Assembly (NCBI GenBank): GCA_902522385.1
Contig: CABYVK010000002.1
Span: 37,621 to 101,620, forward strand
Origin: an uncultured Pelagibacteraceae bacterium
GTDB lineage: Bacteria; Pseudomonadota; Alphaproteobacteria; Pelagibacterales; Pelagibacteraceae
Direction of reading: 5' to 3'
DNA: 64,000 nt
Shown: one piece after another, positions 52,698 to 61,887 of the stretch
Layout of the letters: the number at the start of each line of letters is the position of its first letter
How positions within the stretch are numbered: position 1 is the first letter of the stretch
Notes under the pieces: generated by a model
What the model was told of the DNA's origin: nothing
Databases searched by the model: none
The model's input: the letters and a program-made list of their open reading frames with translations, nothing else
Program-made: the position numbers and the translations under genes

Positions 52698-53141
52698 ATG
52701 CAAATAGCAATTTTAGGATTAGGATGTTTTTGGGGGCCTGAAATAAAGTTTAGCAAACTTAGAGGTATTATAAAAACAGAAGTTGGTTATTGTGGAGGTC
52801 ACGATGCAAAAACCAATTACAAAGAAGTATGCACAGGCACAACAAATCATGCTGAAGTAGTAAAATTAGATTTTGATCCTAAAGTAATATCCTACGAGAA
52901 AATTCTTGAATATTTTTTTGAAATTCATGATCCTACAACTCTAAATTCTCAAGGACCAGATTTTGGAACACAATACAGAAGTGAGATATTTTATTTAAAT
53001 GATGAACAAAAAAATATTGCTGAAAAAATGGTTGAAAAAGAAAACATCAAATTATCAGGCAAAGTTGTTACAAAAATTTCATTGGTTAAAAATTATTGTA
53101 CAGCTGAAGAATATCATCAACGATATTTGGAAAAAAGATAA
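52698..53141 (+). CDS. msrA: Peptide-methionine (S)-S-oxide reductase
   Basis: This 147-residue MsrA reduces methionine-S-sulfoxide. It opens MQIAILGLGCFWGPE with the catalytic Cys in GCFWG, then has VGYCGGH near residue 31, THAEVV-type NHAEVVKLDFDP near residue 51, and GTQYRSEIFY near residue 91. A resolving-Cys region sits in NYCTAEEYHQRYL at the C-terminus. It is shorter than E. coli MsrA, which has extra termini, but matches compact versions. A sulfurtransferase gene starts one base after its stop. Confidence 0.94.
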   Translation: MQIAILGLGCFWGPEIKFSKLRGIIKTEVGYCGGHDAKTNYKEVCTGTTNHAEVVKLDFDPKVISYEKILEYFFEIHDPTTLNSQGPDFGTQYRSEIFYLNDEQKNIAEKMVEKENIKLSGKVVTKISLVKNYCTAEEYHQRYLEKR

Positions 53142-53142
53142 A

Positions 53143-53955
53143 GTGTCTTTGATCGATACAATTTGGTTAGAAAAAAATATTGATAAAGTAAAAATTATAG
53201 ATTGTTCTTGGCATATGCCTCAAACTCAAAGAAATGGTTTTGAAGAGTATTGTAAAGAACATATCCCAAACGCAATTTTTTTTGATTTAGATAAAAATTC
53301 AAAGTTAGATACTGATTTACCTCATATGCTGACTGACTCTGTATCATGGGAAAAAATAATGAGTAAAATGGGAATAGAAAATGATGACCATATAGTAGTT
53401 TATGATAACTCTGATGTAATTAGTTCTTGTAGATGTTGGTACAATTTAATTTACTATGGTCATGATCCCAAATTAGTAAATGTCCTAAACGGTGGTTTGA
53501 AAAAATGGAAAATAGAAAACAAAGCTACAGATAGAAATAAAGTAATAACAAAAACTTCAAAGTATTCGTGTAAAGAAAATAAAGAACTTGTTAAAAATAA
53601 AAAACAGATTGATGAAAACATTGATAAAAAAGAATTTTATGTTATTGATGCAAGAAGCAGAGAAAGATTTGAAGGTAAGGTTGCTGAACCAAGAAAAGGT
53701 CTTAAAAGTGGTTCAATAAAAAATTCTTTTTGCCTCCCCTTTTCTGAATTAATAAATGAAGATCATACTTTTTTAAGTAATGATAAAATCAAAGAAAAGT
53801 TTGAGTCTTTTAAACTTAACCAAGATAAAAATACAGTATTTTCATGTGGTTCTGGAGTAACTGCAAGTGTATTGGCACTAGCTTATTCTTTAATAAATGC
53901 TAAGTATATGCCAACTATATATGACGGCTCTTGGGCTGAGTATGGAAAAAATTAA
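53143..53955 (+). CDS. Thiosulfate/3-mercaptopyruvate sulfurtransferase (double rhodanese)
   Basis: I start this at GTG 53143, one base after the msrA stop, giving MSLIDTIWLEKN, the normal beginning of the family. A longer frame extends 48 codons upstream but lies inside msrA and encodes an atypical Lys-rich sequence. The 270-residue product has two rhodanese domains; the first has HMPQTQRNGFEEY and HIPNAIFFDLD, and the second carries the active-site Cys in FSCGSGVTAS near residue 227. The CGSGVTA loop favours 3-mercaptopyruvate over thiosulfate. It leads straight into an RND efflux system (3-base spacer). Confidence 0.9.
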   Translation: MSLIDTIWLEKNIDKVKIIDCSWHMPQTQRNGFEEYCKEHIPNAIFFDLDKNSKLDTDLPHMLTDSVSWEKIMSKMGIENDDHIVVYDNSDVISSCRCWYNLIYYGHDPKLVNVLNGGLKKWKIENKATDRNKVITKTSKYSCKENKELVKNKKQIDENIDKKEFYVIDARSRERFEGKVAEPRKGLKSGSIKNSFCLPFSELINEDHTFLSNDKIKEKFESFKLNQDKNTVFSCGSGVTASVLALAYSLINAKYMPTIYDGSWAEYGKN

Positions 53956-53958
53956 CTT

Positions 53959-54954
53959 ATGAAAACATCTACAAAAATAACAAGTATTGTCATTATATTT
54001 TTCTTAATCATTGCAACGGTTATCATTGGAAGAACAATGATTGGAAATCATTTCAAAAAAAAATTTAGTAAAAGACCACCTCCTGGAATAATTATAACCA
54101 CTACACAAGAAAGAGTTTTTGAAAATGTTGTAAGCACATATGGGACTGCGGCTCCAATTCAAACACAATCATTTAAAATTGAAAAATATGAAATATTAAA
54201 ACCCATAAAATTTAATCAAAAAGTAAAAAAAGGTGATGTGATTGCTGAACTTAAAAATCGAAAAGTAATTGCTCAATTTGATGGTGTTATTGGAAAAAGG
54301 GAATTTTCAGAAGATATAGAGGTTTCAAAATCTTCTATATTAATTAATCTTGAAGATACCAGCTTAATATATTGTGATGTAGATATACCAGAAATTTTTG
54401 TACCATTTATTAAGGTTGGTCTTCCAGTTGATATTAAATTTTCTGGATATAAAAATAAAATTTATAAAGGTGAAGTAGACTCTTTTGCTAGCAGGATAAG
54501 TGAAGATACAAGAGCTTTAGCAACAAGAATTAAGATGGATAATTCATCAGGTGAAATATTACCTGGCTCATTTTTAGAAATATCAATTAAATATGATGTG
54601 AGAAATGGCTTAAGTGCTCCTGACACTAGCACAATTGTCGAGGGTGAAAATGTTTTTATTTATAAAGTAGATGAAAAAAATAAAGTAATGAAAACAAAAG
54701 TAACCATTGGTGATAGATACTTAGGCTTTGTAGAAATATTAGATGGATTAAATAATGGAGATAAAATTGTTGCAGAAGGAACAAAAAAAGTAAGACCAAA
54801 TTTAACAATCAGACCTATAGAGAAAGGTGCTAAAAAAAAACAAGAAAATTCTAGCTGGGGTAAAAAAGATAAATCAAAAAAAGCTGAAGAAAAAAAAGGT
54901 AAATTTGATTGGTTGAAAAATATTTTTAAAAAATCAGATAAAGAGAAAAAATAA
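53959..54954 (+). CDS. RND efflux periplasmic adaptor (membrane fusion protein)
   Basis: This 331-residue adaptor has an N-terminal membrane anchor (about residues 6-26, no lipobox) and a short lipoyl-like half (KKGDVIAELKNRKVIAQFDGVIG near residue 93). Beta-barrel and membrane-proximal domains follow, with IPEIFVPFIKVGLPVDIKFSG near residue 143 and VTIGDRYLGFVEILDGLNNGDKIVAEGTKKVRP near residue 255. It lacks a long coiled-coil hairpin. Unusually, it ends in about 45 very charged, Lys-rich residues. It sits 4 bases before the RND pump gene. An outer-membrane channel gene is not adjacent and may be a shared TolC. Confidence 0.9.
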   Translation: MKTSTKITSIVIIFFLIIATVIIGRTMIGNHFKKKFSKRPPPGIIITTTQERVFENVVSTYGTAAPIQTQSFKIEKYEILKPIKFNQKVKKGDVIAELKNRKVIAQFDGVIGKREFSEDIEVSKSSILINLEDTSLIYCDVDIPEIFVPFIKVGLPVDIKFSGYKNKIYKGEVDSFASRISEDTRALATRIKMDNSSGEILPGSFLEISIKYDVRNGLSAPDTSTIVEGENVFIYKVDEKNKVMKTKVTIGDRYLGFVEILDGLNNGDKIVAEGTKKVRPNLTIRPIEKGAKKKQENSSWGKKDKSKKAEEKKGKFDWLKNIFKKSDKEKK

Positions 54955-54958
54955 TTAA

Positions 54959-57900
54959 ATGTATATAACTGAAGTTAGCATTAAACGACCTGTGGTAGCT
55001 TGGGTCATGTCTTTAATATTAATTATTTTTGGTATTTTTGTCTTTTTAGAATTGCCAGTAAGAGAACTTCCTGATGGTATACAGCCTCCTGTAGTTCAAG
55101 TTCAAACCGATTATAAATCTGCATCTGCAGAGATTGTGGATGAAGAAATAACTCAAAAATTAGAGGATGTAATTGGTGGAGCTGAGGGTATCAAAAATAT
55201 TGACTCAAGTTCTCTCAATGGAAGAAGTAGGATTAATATTCAATTCAACACAGACATTGATTTAGATGATGCTGCTAATGATATTAGGGAAAGAGTTGCA
55301 AGGGTTGTAGATAATTTACCGAGTGAATCAAACCCTCCCCAAATTTTAAAACAGGCAGCAGGTTTTACAACTACAATGTGGGTAGCTTTATCATCTCCAA
55401 CTTGGAATGATTTAGATCTTGGAGATTATGCTGAAAGATATCTAATAGATGCATTCTCAAGTGTCCCAAACGTAGGTCGAATTTTAGTTGGTGGATTAAG
55501 AGAACTCAGTGTTAGAGTTTGGATAGATCCAATAAAATTAGCTGCAAACGATCTTACAATTCAAGAAGTTGAAAGAGCCCTTAGAAATGAGAATATAAAT
55601 CTTCCAGCTGGAACCTTAGAAGCTAATAACAAAGACTTAACTTTAAACATTGATAAATCTTATTCTAATATTGATACAATTAAACAATTGCCACTTAAGA
55701 AAAATAAAGAAAAAGTTATCATTTTATCTGATGTGGCTAATATAGAGTTTGGACCTGTTTCAGAAAAAACTTTATTTAAAGCACAAAGAAAAAATGCAGT
55801 AAATTTAAAAACTGTTGGTATTGGTATTTATGCTAAAAGTGGTGCATCAACGGTAGAGCTTTCTAGACAAATAAAAACTAAAATCAAAGAACTTAACAAA
55901 TCCTTACCTGATGGATTAAAGTTAGAAATAGCATTTAACAGAGCAACCTACATTGGTGCTGCAATAGAAGAAGTTTATAAAAGTTTAGTAATTGCATTTA
56001 TATTAGTTGTTTTAATTATTTATCTTTTTTTAGGTAACCTTAAAGCAGTAATAGTTCCTGCAGTTGCTTTACCAGTTAGTCTTATTGGATCATTTCTAGG
56101 GTTATATATATTTGATCTATCAATTAATATTTTCGTATTACTAAGTTTTATTCTAGCAATTGGTATAATCACTGATGACTCTGTGATCATGACTGATGCG
56201 ATCTATACAAGAATTGAAAATGGTGAAACACCTTTAGTGGCTGCTTACAAGGGTTCTAAACAAATTACATTTGCAATTATTGCAACGACTTTAATTCTTA
56301 TAGCAGTATTTTTACCTTTAATTTTTATTAAAGGAATATCAGGAACTTTGTTTAAAGAAACAGCGATAGCCTTGTCTTTTTCGATTGTTGTATCTTCTTT
56401 TGTCGCATTAACATTATCTCCTATGCTAGGAAGTAAGTTTTTAAACAAAAAAGAAAAAGTCAATTTCTTTGTAAAAAAATTTAACAATGGATTTAAATCT
56501 TTTACAGGATTTTATGTAAATTCACTTAAATATTGGGTCAATAAACAAAAAACTATTTCAATATTTATAATTTTAATTATTGCTGCCTCAGCTTATTTGT
56601 TTAGTTTTTCCAAAAAAGAATTAATACCAATTGAAGATAGGGGCGCTTATTTAATTATTGGGTCAACTGATGAAGGAAGTTCATTTGAATATACCCAAGA
56701 AAAAGCGCAGATAATTGAAGGAAGAATATTAAGATTATTGCAGGCAGAAGACAGTCCGTATGCAAGACTTATAATGAGAGTTCCTGGTTTTGGAAGATCT
56801 GCAACGTCTTATAACAGTTTTATAATTATTGCATTACTTGATGAGTGGAAAAATAGAGAAAAAGGTAGTCAACAAATACTAAGAGAAGCTATCGGACAAG
56901 TGGTTTCTGTACCTGAAACTTTTGCTTTTCCAATTTCTCCACAATCAATACGAGTATCTAGTTATAACAAGCCTGTTCAAATGGTCATATATGGATCTAG
57001 CTACGAAGAATTAGAAGAAATTCAAAATAGTGTCTTAAGAGAATTAAGAAAAAATAGAAATATGTCTAGAATTGAAAGTGATTATACAAAAAATAAACCA
57101 GAAGTTAAATTAATCACTAACAAAAACAGAGCAAATGATTTAGGAGTTTCTACTGAAAATATAGGTAGAACTTTAGAAACCCTTTATGGAGGAAAAAGAG
57201 TAACAACTTTTAGTAAAGAGGGAAGAGAATACCCAATTATTTTACAACAATATTTAGCAGACAGAAGGGATAAAGATGGATTATCAAAAATTTTTGTTAG
57301 ATCTGAAACAACTGGTAAACTTGTATCTGTTGCAAGTTTAGTTGAGTTTAAAGAAAAAGGTACTGCTGAAGCCCTGCCAAGATATAATCGCCAAAGAGCT
57401 GTTACAATTTCTGCTGCCCTTGCAGAAGATTATACTCTAACAGAGGCAATAAAATACCTTGAAGATGTCATGATTAAAGTTGCTCCTCAAAACCAAATCA
57501 CTTGGAAAGGAAAATCTGAAGAGTTAAAAGAAACAACAAATGAAATATACTTAATTTTTGCTCTTGCTTTGTTAACTGCTTATTTAGTTATGGCAGCAAC
57601 ATTTAACTCTTTTGTTCATCCATTTATTATTATTTTAACAGTTCCATTAGCTGTATTTGGTGGGTTAGTATTTATTTTATTTTTAAATAGTTCAGTAAAT
57701 ATTTTCTCTCAAATTGCTTTAATAATACTAATTGGTATATCTACAAAGAATAGTATTTTGATTGTAGACTATACAAACCAGATAAGAACTACAGGTGTTA
57801 AAATTCAGGACGCAATAATAAAAGCTTGCCAATTGAGAATTCGACCGATCATAATGACTTCTCTTAGTACAATGATAGCAATGCTTCCATTAGTTATTGG

Positions 57901-58081
57901 GAATATTGGCCCAGGTGCAGGTGAAGGCTCTAGATTAGCTGTGGGCTCTACAATTTTAGGAGGAATGATTATTTCAACCTTCTTTACTTTATATGTAACT
58001 CCAACGATGTATTTAGCTCTAGCGAAAAATACTAAGCGTATTGATGCAGTTGATATAGAATTGAAAAAACAGCTAAATTAA
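54959..58081 (+). CDS. RND family efflux pump permease (AcrB-like)
   Basis: This 1040-residue inner-membrane pump has the duplicated RND plan: helix 1, a large periplasmic domain, helices 2-6, and the same again. It begins MYITEVSIKRPVVAWVMSLIL. The proton-relay Asp pair is visible in IGIITDDSVIMTD near residue 402, and the partner Lys in IGISTKNSILIVDY near residue 930. The length is standard for HAE-type drug exporters. It is the last gene of an msrA-sulfurtransferase-adaptor-pump run. Its stop interlocks with the convergent lytic-transglycosylase-like gene. The substrate cannot be read off. Confidence 0.94.
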   Translation: MYITEVSIKRPVVAWVMSLILIIFGIFVFLELPVRELPDGIQPPVVQVQTDYKSASAEIVDEEITQKLEDVIGGAEGIKNIDSSSLNGRSRINIQFNTDIDLDDAANDIRERVARVVDNLPSESNPPQILKQAAGFTTTMWVALSSPTWNDLDLGDYAERYLIDAFSSVPNVGRILVGGLRELSVRVWIDPIKLAANDLTIQEVERALRNENINLPAGTLEANNKDLTLNIDKSYSNIDTIKQLPLKKNKEKVIILSDVANIEFGPVSEKTLFKAQRKNAVNLKTVGIGIYAKSGASTVELSRQIKTKIKELNKSLPDGLKLEIAFNRATYIGAAIEEVYKSLVIAFILVVLIIYLFLGNLKAVIVPAVALPVSLIGSFLGLYIFDLSINIFVLLSFILAIGIITDDSVIMTDAIYTRIENGETPLVAAYKGSKQITFAIIATTLILIAVFLPLIFIKGISGTLFKETAIALSFSIVVSSFVALTLSPMLGSKFLNKKEKVNFFVKKFNNGFKSFTGFYVNSLKYWVNKQKTISIFIILIIAASAYLFSFSKKELIPIEDRGAYLIIGSTDEGSSFEYTQEKAQIIEGRILRLLQAEDSPYARLIMRVPGFGRSATSYNSFIIIALLDEWKNREKGSQQILREAIGQVVSVPETFAFPISPQSIRVSSYNKPVQMVIYGSSYEELEEIQNSVLRELRKNRNMSRIESDYTKNKPEVKLITNKNRANDLGVSTENIGRTLETLYGGKRVTTFSKEGREYPIILQQYLADRRDKDGLSKIFVRSETTGKLVSVASLVEFKEKGTAEALPRYNRQRAVTISAALAEDYTLTEAIKYLEDVMIKVAPQNQITWKGKSEELKETTNEIYLIFALALLTAYLVMAATFNSFVHPFIIILTVPLAVFGGLVFILFLNSSVNIFSQIALIILIGISTKNSILIVDYTNQIRTTGVKIQDAIIKACQLRIRPIIMTSLSTMIAMLPLVIGNIGPGAGEGSRLAVGSTILGGMIISTFFTLYVTPTMYLALAKNTKRIDAVDIELKKQLN

Positions 58082-58677
58082 AAAACAATATATTTAGACG
58101 TCGATAAAGAATTTTTACATTTGGATAATTGTTGCTTATAAATATTTGATTGTTTCTCAACTCTTTTAGCTAAATTAATTACTTTTTTATTATTTTTATA
58201 ATTTTTATAATTACCCCACCCTTCATGGTAAGCAATGTACTGCTTGAAAGCATCTTTTTTTGAAACTTTTAAAATTTTTTCAGTTTTATTAGTGTACCAA
58301 CCAATAAAATCTACACTGTCTTTAAATCTTGTCCTGACGGCAAGCTTATTACCAGTTTCTTCTTTATATTGTTTCCATGTTCCCTTTACAGCTTGTGAGT
58401 ACCCAAAAGAACTTGATGGTCTTTTGTAGGGCACTACTTTAAATAATTTCTGCCTTGGAGGTTTAGCTAACCAATCAAAACTGGATTCCATTTTTATAAT
58501 TGCAAGCTGTAAATAAACTGGGGTTCCCCATTTTTTCTCAGCTTTTTTTGCATGTTTGTACCACATGTATCTTTCATTAAATATAGAACAACTATCTGCT
58601 GTATTTTTTGGAACAGACGAGCAACCTATAATAAAAATAATTATAATAATTAAAATATTAATTTTTAAAATTTTCAT
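58078..58677 (-). CDS. Lipoprotein with a lytic-transglycosylase (SLT-like) domain
   Basis: This 199-residue protein has a lipobox, IIGCSSVP, lipidated at about Cys19. The mature domain is lysozyme-like, with IIKMESSFDWLA near residue 63 holding the likely catalytic Glu (ES pair of SLT enzymes), SSSFGYSQAVKGTWKQY near residue 90 and AYHEGWGNYKNY near residue 147. This points to a membrane-bound murein transglycosylase of the EmtA/MltE-like group. Its start overlaps the VanZ-like gene upstream by 20 bases, and its stop interlocks with the RND pump. Confidence 0.8.
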   Translation of the reverse strand: MKILKINILIIIIIFIIGCSSVPKNTADSCSIFNERYMWYKHAKKAEKKWGTPVYLQLAIIKMESSFDWLAKPPRQKLFKVVPYKRPSSSFGYSQAVKGTWKQYKEETGNKLAVRTRFKDSVDFIGWYTNKTEKILKVSKKDAFKQYIAYHEGWGNYKNYKNNKKVINLAKRVEKQSNIYKQQLSKCKNSLSTSKYIVF

Positions 58678-59053
58678 TTTTTTTAAAAAAATAAAATAAA
58701 ATTATAGCTATAATTACTCCTGCTAGATTTCCAAATAAATCTGGAAATTCAAAACTTCTATAAGGTATAAAGTATTGTAAAACCTCAAGTGCAATAGATA
58801 AAAATATTAAGTATGTACTTAAAGTATTGAATTGATCTTTTTTTCGGAAAGTTAAAAAACCAATAAATGAAAGAACTATATATGCATATAAATGATTTGC
58901 TGAAACAATAAAATCTGGAGTTATTTGAGGCTGCAAACTTAAATCATTAAACAAAAACCAGCCTAGCACGCTACCAGGAAATAAATATAAAAAAATTAAA
59001 ATCAAATTGCATAAATAGAAAATAAATTTATATTTTGAAAAATAATTAATCAT
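58658..59053 (-). CDS. VanZ-like membrane protein
   Basis: I start this at ATG 59053; a TTG eight codons upstream is also in frame. The product of about 131 residues has four hydrophobic helices and the VanZ-family motif SIALEVLQYFIPYRSFEFPDLFGNLAGVIIA near residues 84-114, with conserved Glu, Gln and Asp-x-x-x-N positions. VanZ was named for teicoplanin resistance, but most relatives have no known role. It is translationally linked with the transglycosylase-like lipoprotein gene, hinting at a cell-wall connection. Confidence 0.8.
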   Translation of the reverse strand: MINYFSKYKFIFYLCNLILIFLYLFPGSVLGWFLFNDLSLQPQITPDFIVSANHLYAYIVLSFIGFLTFRKKDQFNTLSTYLIFLSIALEVLQYFIPYRSFEFPDLFGNLAGVIIAIILFYFFKKNENFKN

Positions 59054-59098
59054 TAATAATATAGTTTTATTTATCAAATTAATTTAAAAGATAAACAA

Positions 59099-59806
59099 AT
59101 GAGTTATTTAATTTTAGTAAGACACGGTCAAAGTGTATGGAATCTTGAAAAGAAATTTACTGGATGGGTTGATGTAGATCTAACAGAAAATGGAAAATCG
59201 GAAGCAAAAAAAGCTGGTGAATTAATAAAACAAGAAAAAATTGAGGTTAATCTTTATTACTCGTCTTATCAACTAAGAGCTAAAAATACTTTAAAAATTA
59301 TACAGGAAGAATTGCAAGATTTTAAAGCAGTAAAAAATGCATGGGAATTAAACGAAAGACATTATGGGGCTCTTACTGGATTAAATAAAGATGAAATGAA
59401 AAAAAAACTTGGAGAAGAAAAAGTTCATCAATTTAGACGTTCCTGGGATCTAAGACCCGACCCTTTAGATAAAAAAAATCCTTATCATCCCTTAAATATT
59501 AAAACTTACAAAGAAGTCCCTACTGAAAAAATTCCTGATACTGAATCGTTAAAAGATACATATGAAAGAGTAATAAAATTTTATAACAAAGAGATAGAAA
59601 ATAAAACAACTGAAAATATTCTCATTTCAGCTCATGGAAATTCCATAAGAGCTCTTTGTAAATATTTATTCAATTTAAATGACAATGAAATCTCTAAACT
59701 TGAAATACCTACAGGAAATCCACTTTTAATTGAGTTAGAAAATAGCAAAATTTCTAATTGTAAATATCTTGATCAAGAAAGAGCTAAAGATCTTTTAGTT
59801 TATTAA
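59099..59806 (+). CDS. gpmA: 2,3-bisphosphoglycerate-dependent phosphoglycerate mutase
   Basis: This 235-residue mutase interconverts 3- and 2-phosphoglycerate. It opens with LVRHGQSVWNLEKKFTGWVD, which holds the catalytic His of the RHG motif, followed by NERHYGALTGLNKDE near residue 86 and the second catalytic His in ISAHGNSIRALCKYL near residue 178. The size and the FTGW segment are those of true dPGM enzymes, not generic histidine phosphatases. Its 3' end overlaps the convergent nucleotidyltransferase gene by 23 bases, the longest overlap in the window. Confidence 0.95.
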   Translation: MSYLILVRHGQSVWNLEKKFTGWVDVDLTENGKSEAKKAGELIKQEKIEVNLYYSSYQLRAKNTLKIIQEELQDFKAVKNAWELNERHYGALTGLNKDEMKKKLGEEKVHQFRRSWDLRPDPLDKKNPYHPLNIKTYKEVPTEKIPDTESLKDTYERVIKFYNKEIENKTTENILISAHGNSIRALCKYLFNLNDNEISKLEIPTGNPLLIELENSKISNCKYLDQERAKDLLVY

Positions 59807-60473
59807 AAATATCAAGGTCACTTAAATGATAAAAATCTTGTCGGCTTTCATAACCATATAACTTTTTTTGATCTAAAAGTTTATTCCAAACTTCCAAAAT
59901 AGAGTAATTTTCTATTTTATTTCTCACAAATAATTTTTTATTAATTATTTGACACCCAATGTAAATTAATTCTTTTTCAGATTCTTTATAAACTAAATTA
60001 TTTTTTAAATTAAAATCTCCTTTTAGCTTTTTATCAAAACTTAATTTTTTATTTGCTAAAAGAAGAATATTTTCTAATTTTTCAGAAAAATACATTTTTT
60101 CCATTTTTAATATCTCATCTTTATAGTTATTGCTCCAGATTGTATCAGGATTAAAAATTATAAAATTATTTTCATTGGAATTTTGAACCATATTTTGAAT
60201 ACCTCCCCCTGTATCTAAAATATGCTTACCATCCTCAATTATTTTGATTTCTAGATTGAAATTTTTTTTATTTAAAAAAACTGAAAATTGATCCTTTAAA
60301 TAAAAAGTATTTATTAAGATTTTTTGAATACCTATTTTTTCTATTAAATTAATGCATCTTTCCAACATACTTACATCTTTAATCTCTAATAAGGGCTTTG
60401 GAGTATTTAAAGTAATTGGGTTTAGTCTCTTTCCAAAACCTGCGCATAAAATTAAAGCTGTATATATTTTCAT
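59784..60473 (-). CDS. MurU-like sugar-1-phosphate nucleotidyltransferase
   Basis: This 229-residue NTP transferase opens with ALILCAGFGKRLNPITLNTPKPLLEIKDVSML, the nucleotide-binding GxGxRLxPxTxxxPKPL motif, and has TGGGIQNMVQN near residue 89 and IIFNPDTIW near residue 106. This pattern and its small size resemble MurU, which makes UDP-N-acetylmuramate from MurNAc-1-phosphate in cell-wall recycling. The kinase-like gene directly upstream fits AmgK, the preceding enzyme. Other sugar-nucleotide roles, such as mannose-1-phosphate guanylylation, remain possible. Confidence 0.8.
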   Translation of the reverse strand: MKIYTALILCAGFGKRLNPITLNTPKPLLEIKDVSMLERCINLIEKIGIQKILINTFYLKDQFSVFLNKKNFNLEIKIIEDGKHILDTGGGIQNMVQNSNENNFIIFNPDTIWSNNYKDEILKMEKMYFSEKLENILLLANKKLSFDKKLKGDFNLKNNLVYKESEKELIYIGCQIINKKLFVRNKIENYSILEVWNKLLDQKKLYGYESRQDFYHLSDLDIFNKLKDL

Positions 60474-60477
60474 AAAA

Positions 60478-61422
60478 CTACCTTATATATTTTGGAAAAT
60501 TATTTTTTAATATCATCATCAAATTATAAAATTCATTTTGCTCTTTAATTCTATGATTAATCAATTCCCAAGCGTAGGGGATTAATTTAAGATATTTTTT
60601 TTTATTGTCTCTAATAGCTAAACGCATAAATATACCAATTATTTTTAAGTTCCTTAAAATGGATAATATTTCAAAATCTTTTTTAAATTTTTGCAAATCA
60701 ATTTTTTTATTTGTTTTGATGTAAAACCTAAATACTTTCTCTTTTAATTCATTAGATGTTTTTAATCTTACGTCGTCAATTAAGGACGCTAAATCGTAAG
60801 CTCTATTACCAATTAACGCATCTTGACTATCAATTACTGCAATTTTTTTGTTATAATACATCAAATTTGAAACATGAAAATCTCTATGAACAAATGTAAT
60901 ATTTTTATAATTTAATTTTAATAATAAGTTTCTTATCTCTAATCTAAATTTTTTTTTGAATTTAATATATTTGAATTTAGACAATTTCATTGATGCATAC
61001 CAGTCACAAAAAAGTTTGGTTTCATCAAACAATATTTTATTGTTATATTCTTGAACTTTATATAATTTATTTTTAAAATTTTTTACTTTTTTATCTTTTA
61101 TTGATTGTATGTTATTTAAAATTTTTATTACCTTTTTAAATATGACAAATTTATTATTCTTTTTGTTTTTTAAGATTTGAAGTAAAGTTTGATCTCCAAA
61201 GTCATTTATTTCTATATAATTATCAATATAATTTTCTCTTAATAGATTTGGTGCTAAAATTTTATTTCTAATCAAAATTTTATTTATTGCGTCATAAATT
61301 AAAAGATTTTTTAACTTTTCTTTCTTAGATATTACTACAATTGATTTGTTTTCTTTGTTTCTGTAAAATTCTCTAAAAGACGCGTCACCTTTTATTTTTT
61401 TCAATTTTGGTAAAATTTCCAT
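60478..61422 (-). CDS. AmgK-like aminoglycoside-phosphotransferase-fold kinase
   Basis: I start this at ATG 61422 (MEILPKLKKIKGDASFREFYR). The 314-residue kinase has the GDASFREFYR nucleotide-site segment, the catalytic loop FVHRDFHVSNLMY near residue 190 and the metal motif VIDSQDALIGNRAYDLASL near residue 208. AmgK kinases usually show DFQDA at this point. AmgK phosphorylates MurNAc and GlcNAc at the anomeric carbon. The pairing with a MurU-like gene 4 bases downstream and tsaE upstream is an arrangement I recall from other alphaproteobacteria. It is unusually Lys/Asn/Ile-rich even for this genome. Confidence 0.8.
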   Translation of the reverse strand: MEILPKLKKIKGDASFREFYRNKENKSIVVISKKEKLKNLLIYDAINKILIRNKILAPNLLRENYIDNYIEINDFGDQTLLQILKNKKNNKFVIFKKVIKILNNIQSIKDKKVKNFKNKLYKVQEYNNKILFDETKLFCDWYASMKLSKFKYIKFKKKFRLEIRNLLLKLNYKNITFVHRDFHVSNLMYYNKKIAVIDSQDALIGNRAYDLASLIDDVRLKTSNELKEKVFRFYIKTNKKIDLQKFKKDFEILSILRNLKIIGIFMRLAIRDNKKKYLKLIPYAWELINHRIKEQNEFYNLMMILKNNFPKYIR

Positions 61423-61437
61423 CAAAATAAATTTAAT

Positions 61438-61887
61438 TTAAACTTTTATATCTACACTTCTATCATTTAAATCATTTAAATAATTAAAAGTTAAAGCTAT
61501 AAATTTTATATCTTGTTTATCAGCAATCAATTGCGGCCATTCTATAAGTGTTATTAATTTATTATCTTTTTCAAAAATATCTAAATTATTGATGTCTTCT
61601 TTCCTGTTAATTCTAAATAAATCATAATGTTTTATTCTTATGTCTTTCACCTGATATTCATTTAATAGACTAAAAGTAGGACTTGTAATTTCAGTTTGTG
61701 TTAAATTATTTATTTTTTGATACTCATTTATAAAATATTTAACAAAGGTAGTTTTACCAACACCCATCTCTCCATATAAAAAAACAAACTCACTACCTTT
61801 AAGGTATTTTGTAAATTCCTTAGCTAATTCTTTAGTTAACTTCTCTGAAGTGATATCTACTGTGCTATCTTTAATAGCGATAGGCAT
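61438..61887 (-). CDS. tsaE: tRNA threonylcarbamoyladenosine biosynthesis ATPase TsaE
   Basis: I start this at ATG 61887 ([13 protein letters not shown]), which overlaps the ahcY stop by 17 bases. The 149-residue P-loop ATPase has [17 protein letters not shown] near residue 37, [10 protein letters not shown] near residue 69, HYDLFRI near residue 84 and IEWPQLI near residue 112, all TsaE landmarks. TsaE works with TsaB and TsaD to make t6A at position 37 of ANN-decoding tRNAs. It connects ahcY with the AmgK/MurU-like pair in one transcript. Confidence 0.93.
   Translation of the reverse strand: MPIAIKDSTVDITSEKLTKELAKEFTKYLKGSEFVFLYGEMGVGKTTFVKYFINEYQKINNLTQTEITSPTFSLLNEYQVKDIRIKHYDLFRINRKEDINNLDIFEKDNKLITLIEWPQLIADKQDIKFIALTFNYLNDLNDRSVDIKV

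Noticed and set aside
52999..53142. N-terminal extension of the sulfurtransferase frame upstream of GTG 53143
   Set aside because: It overlaps msrA in another frame and encodes an atypical Lys-rich stretch; the family's normal start lies at 53143.
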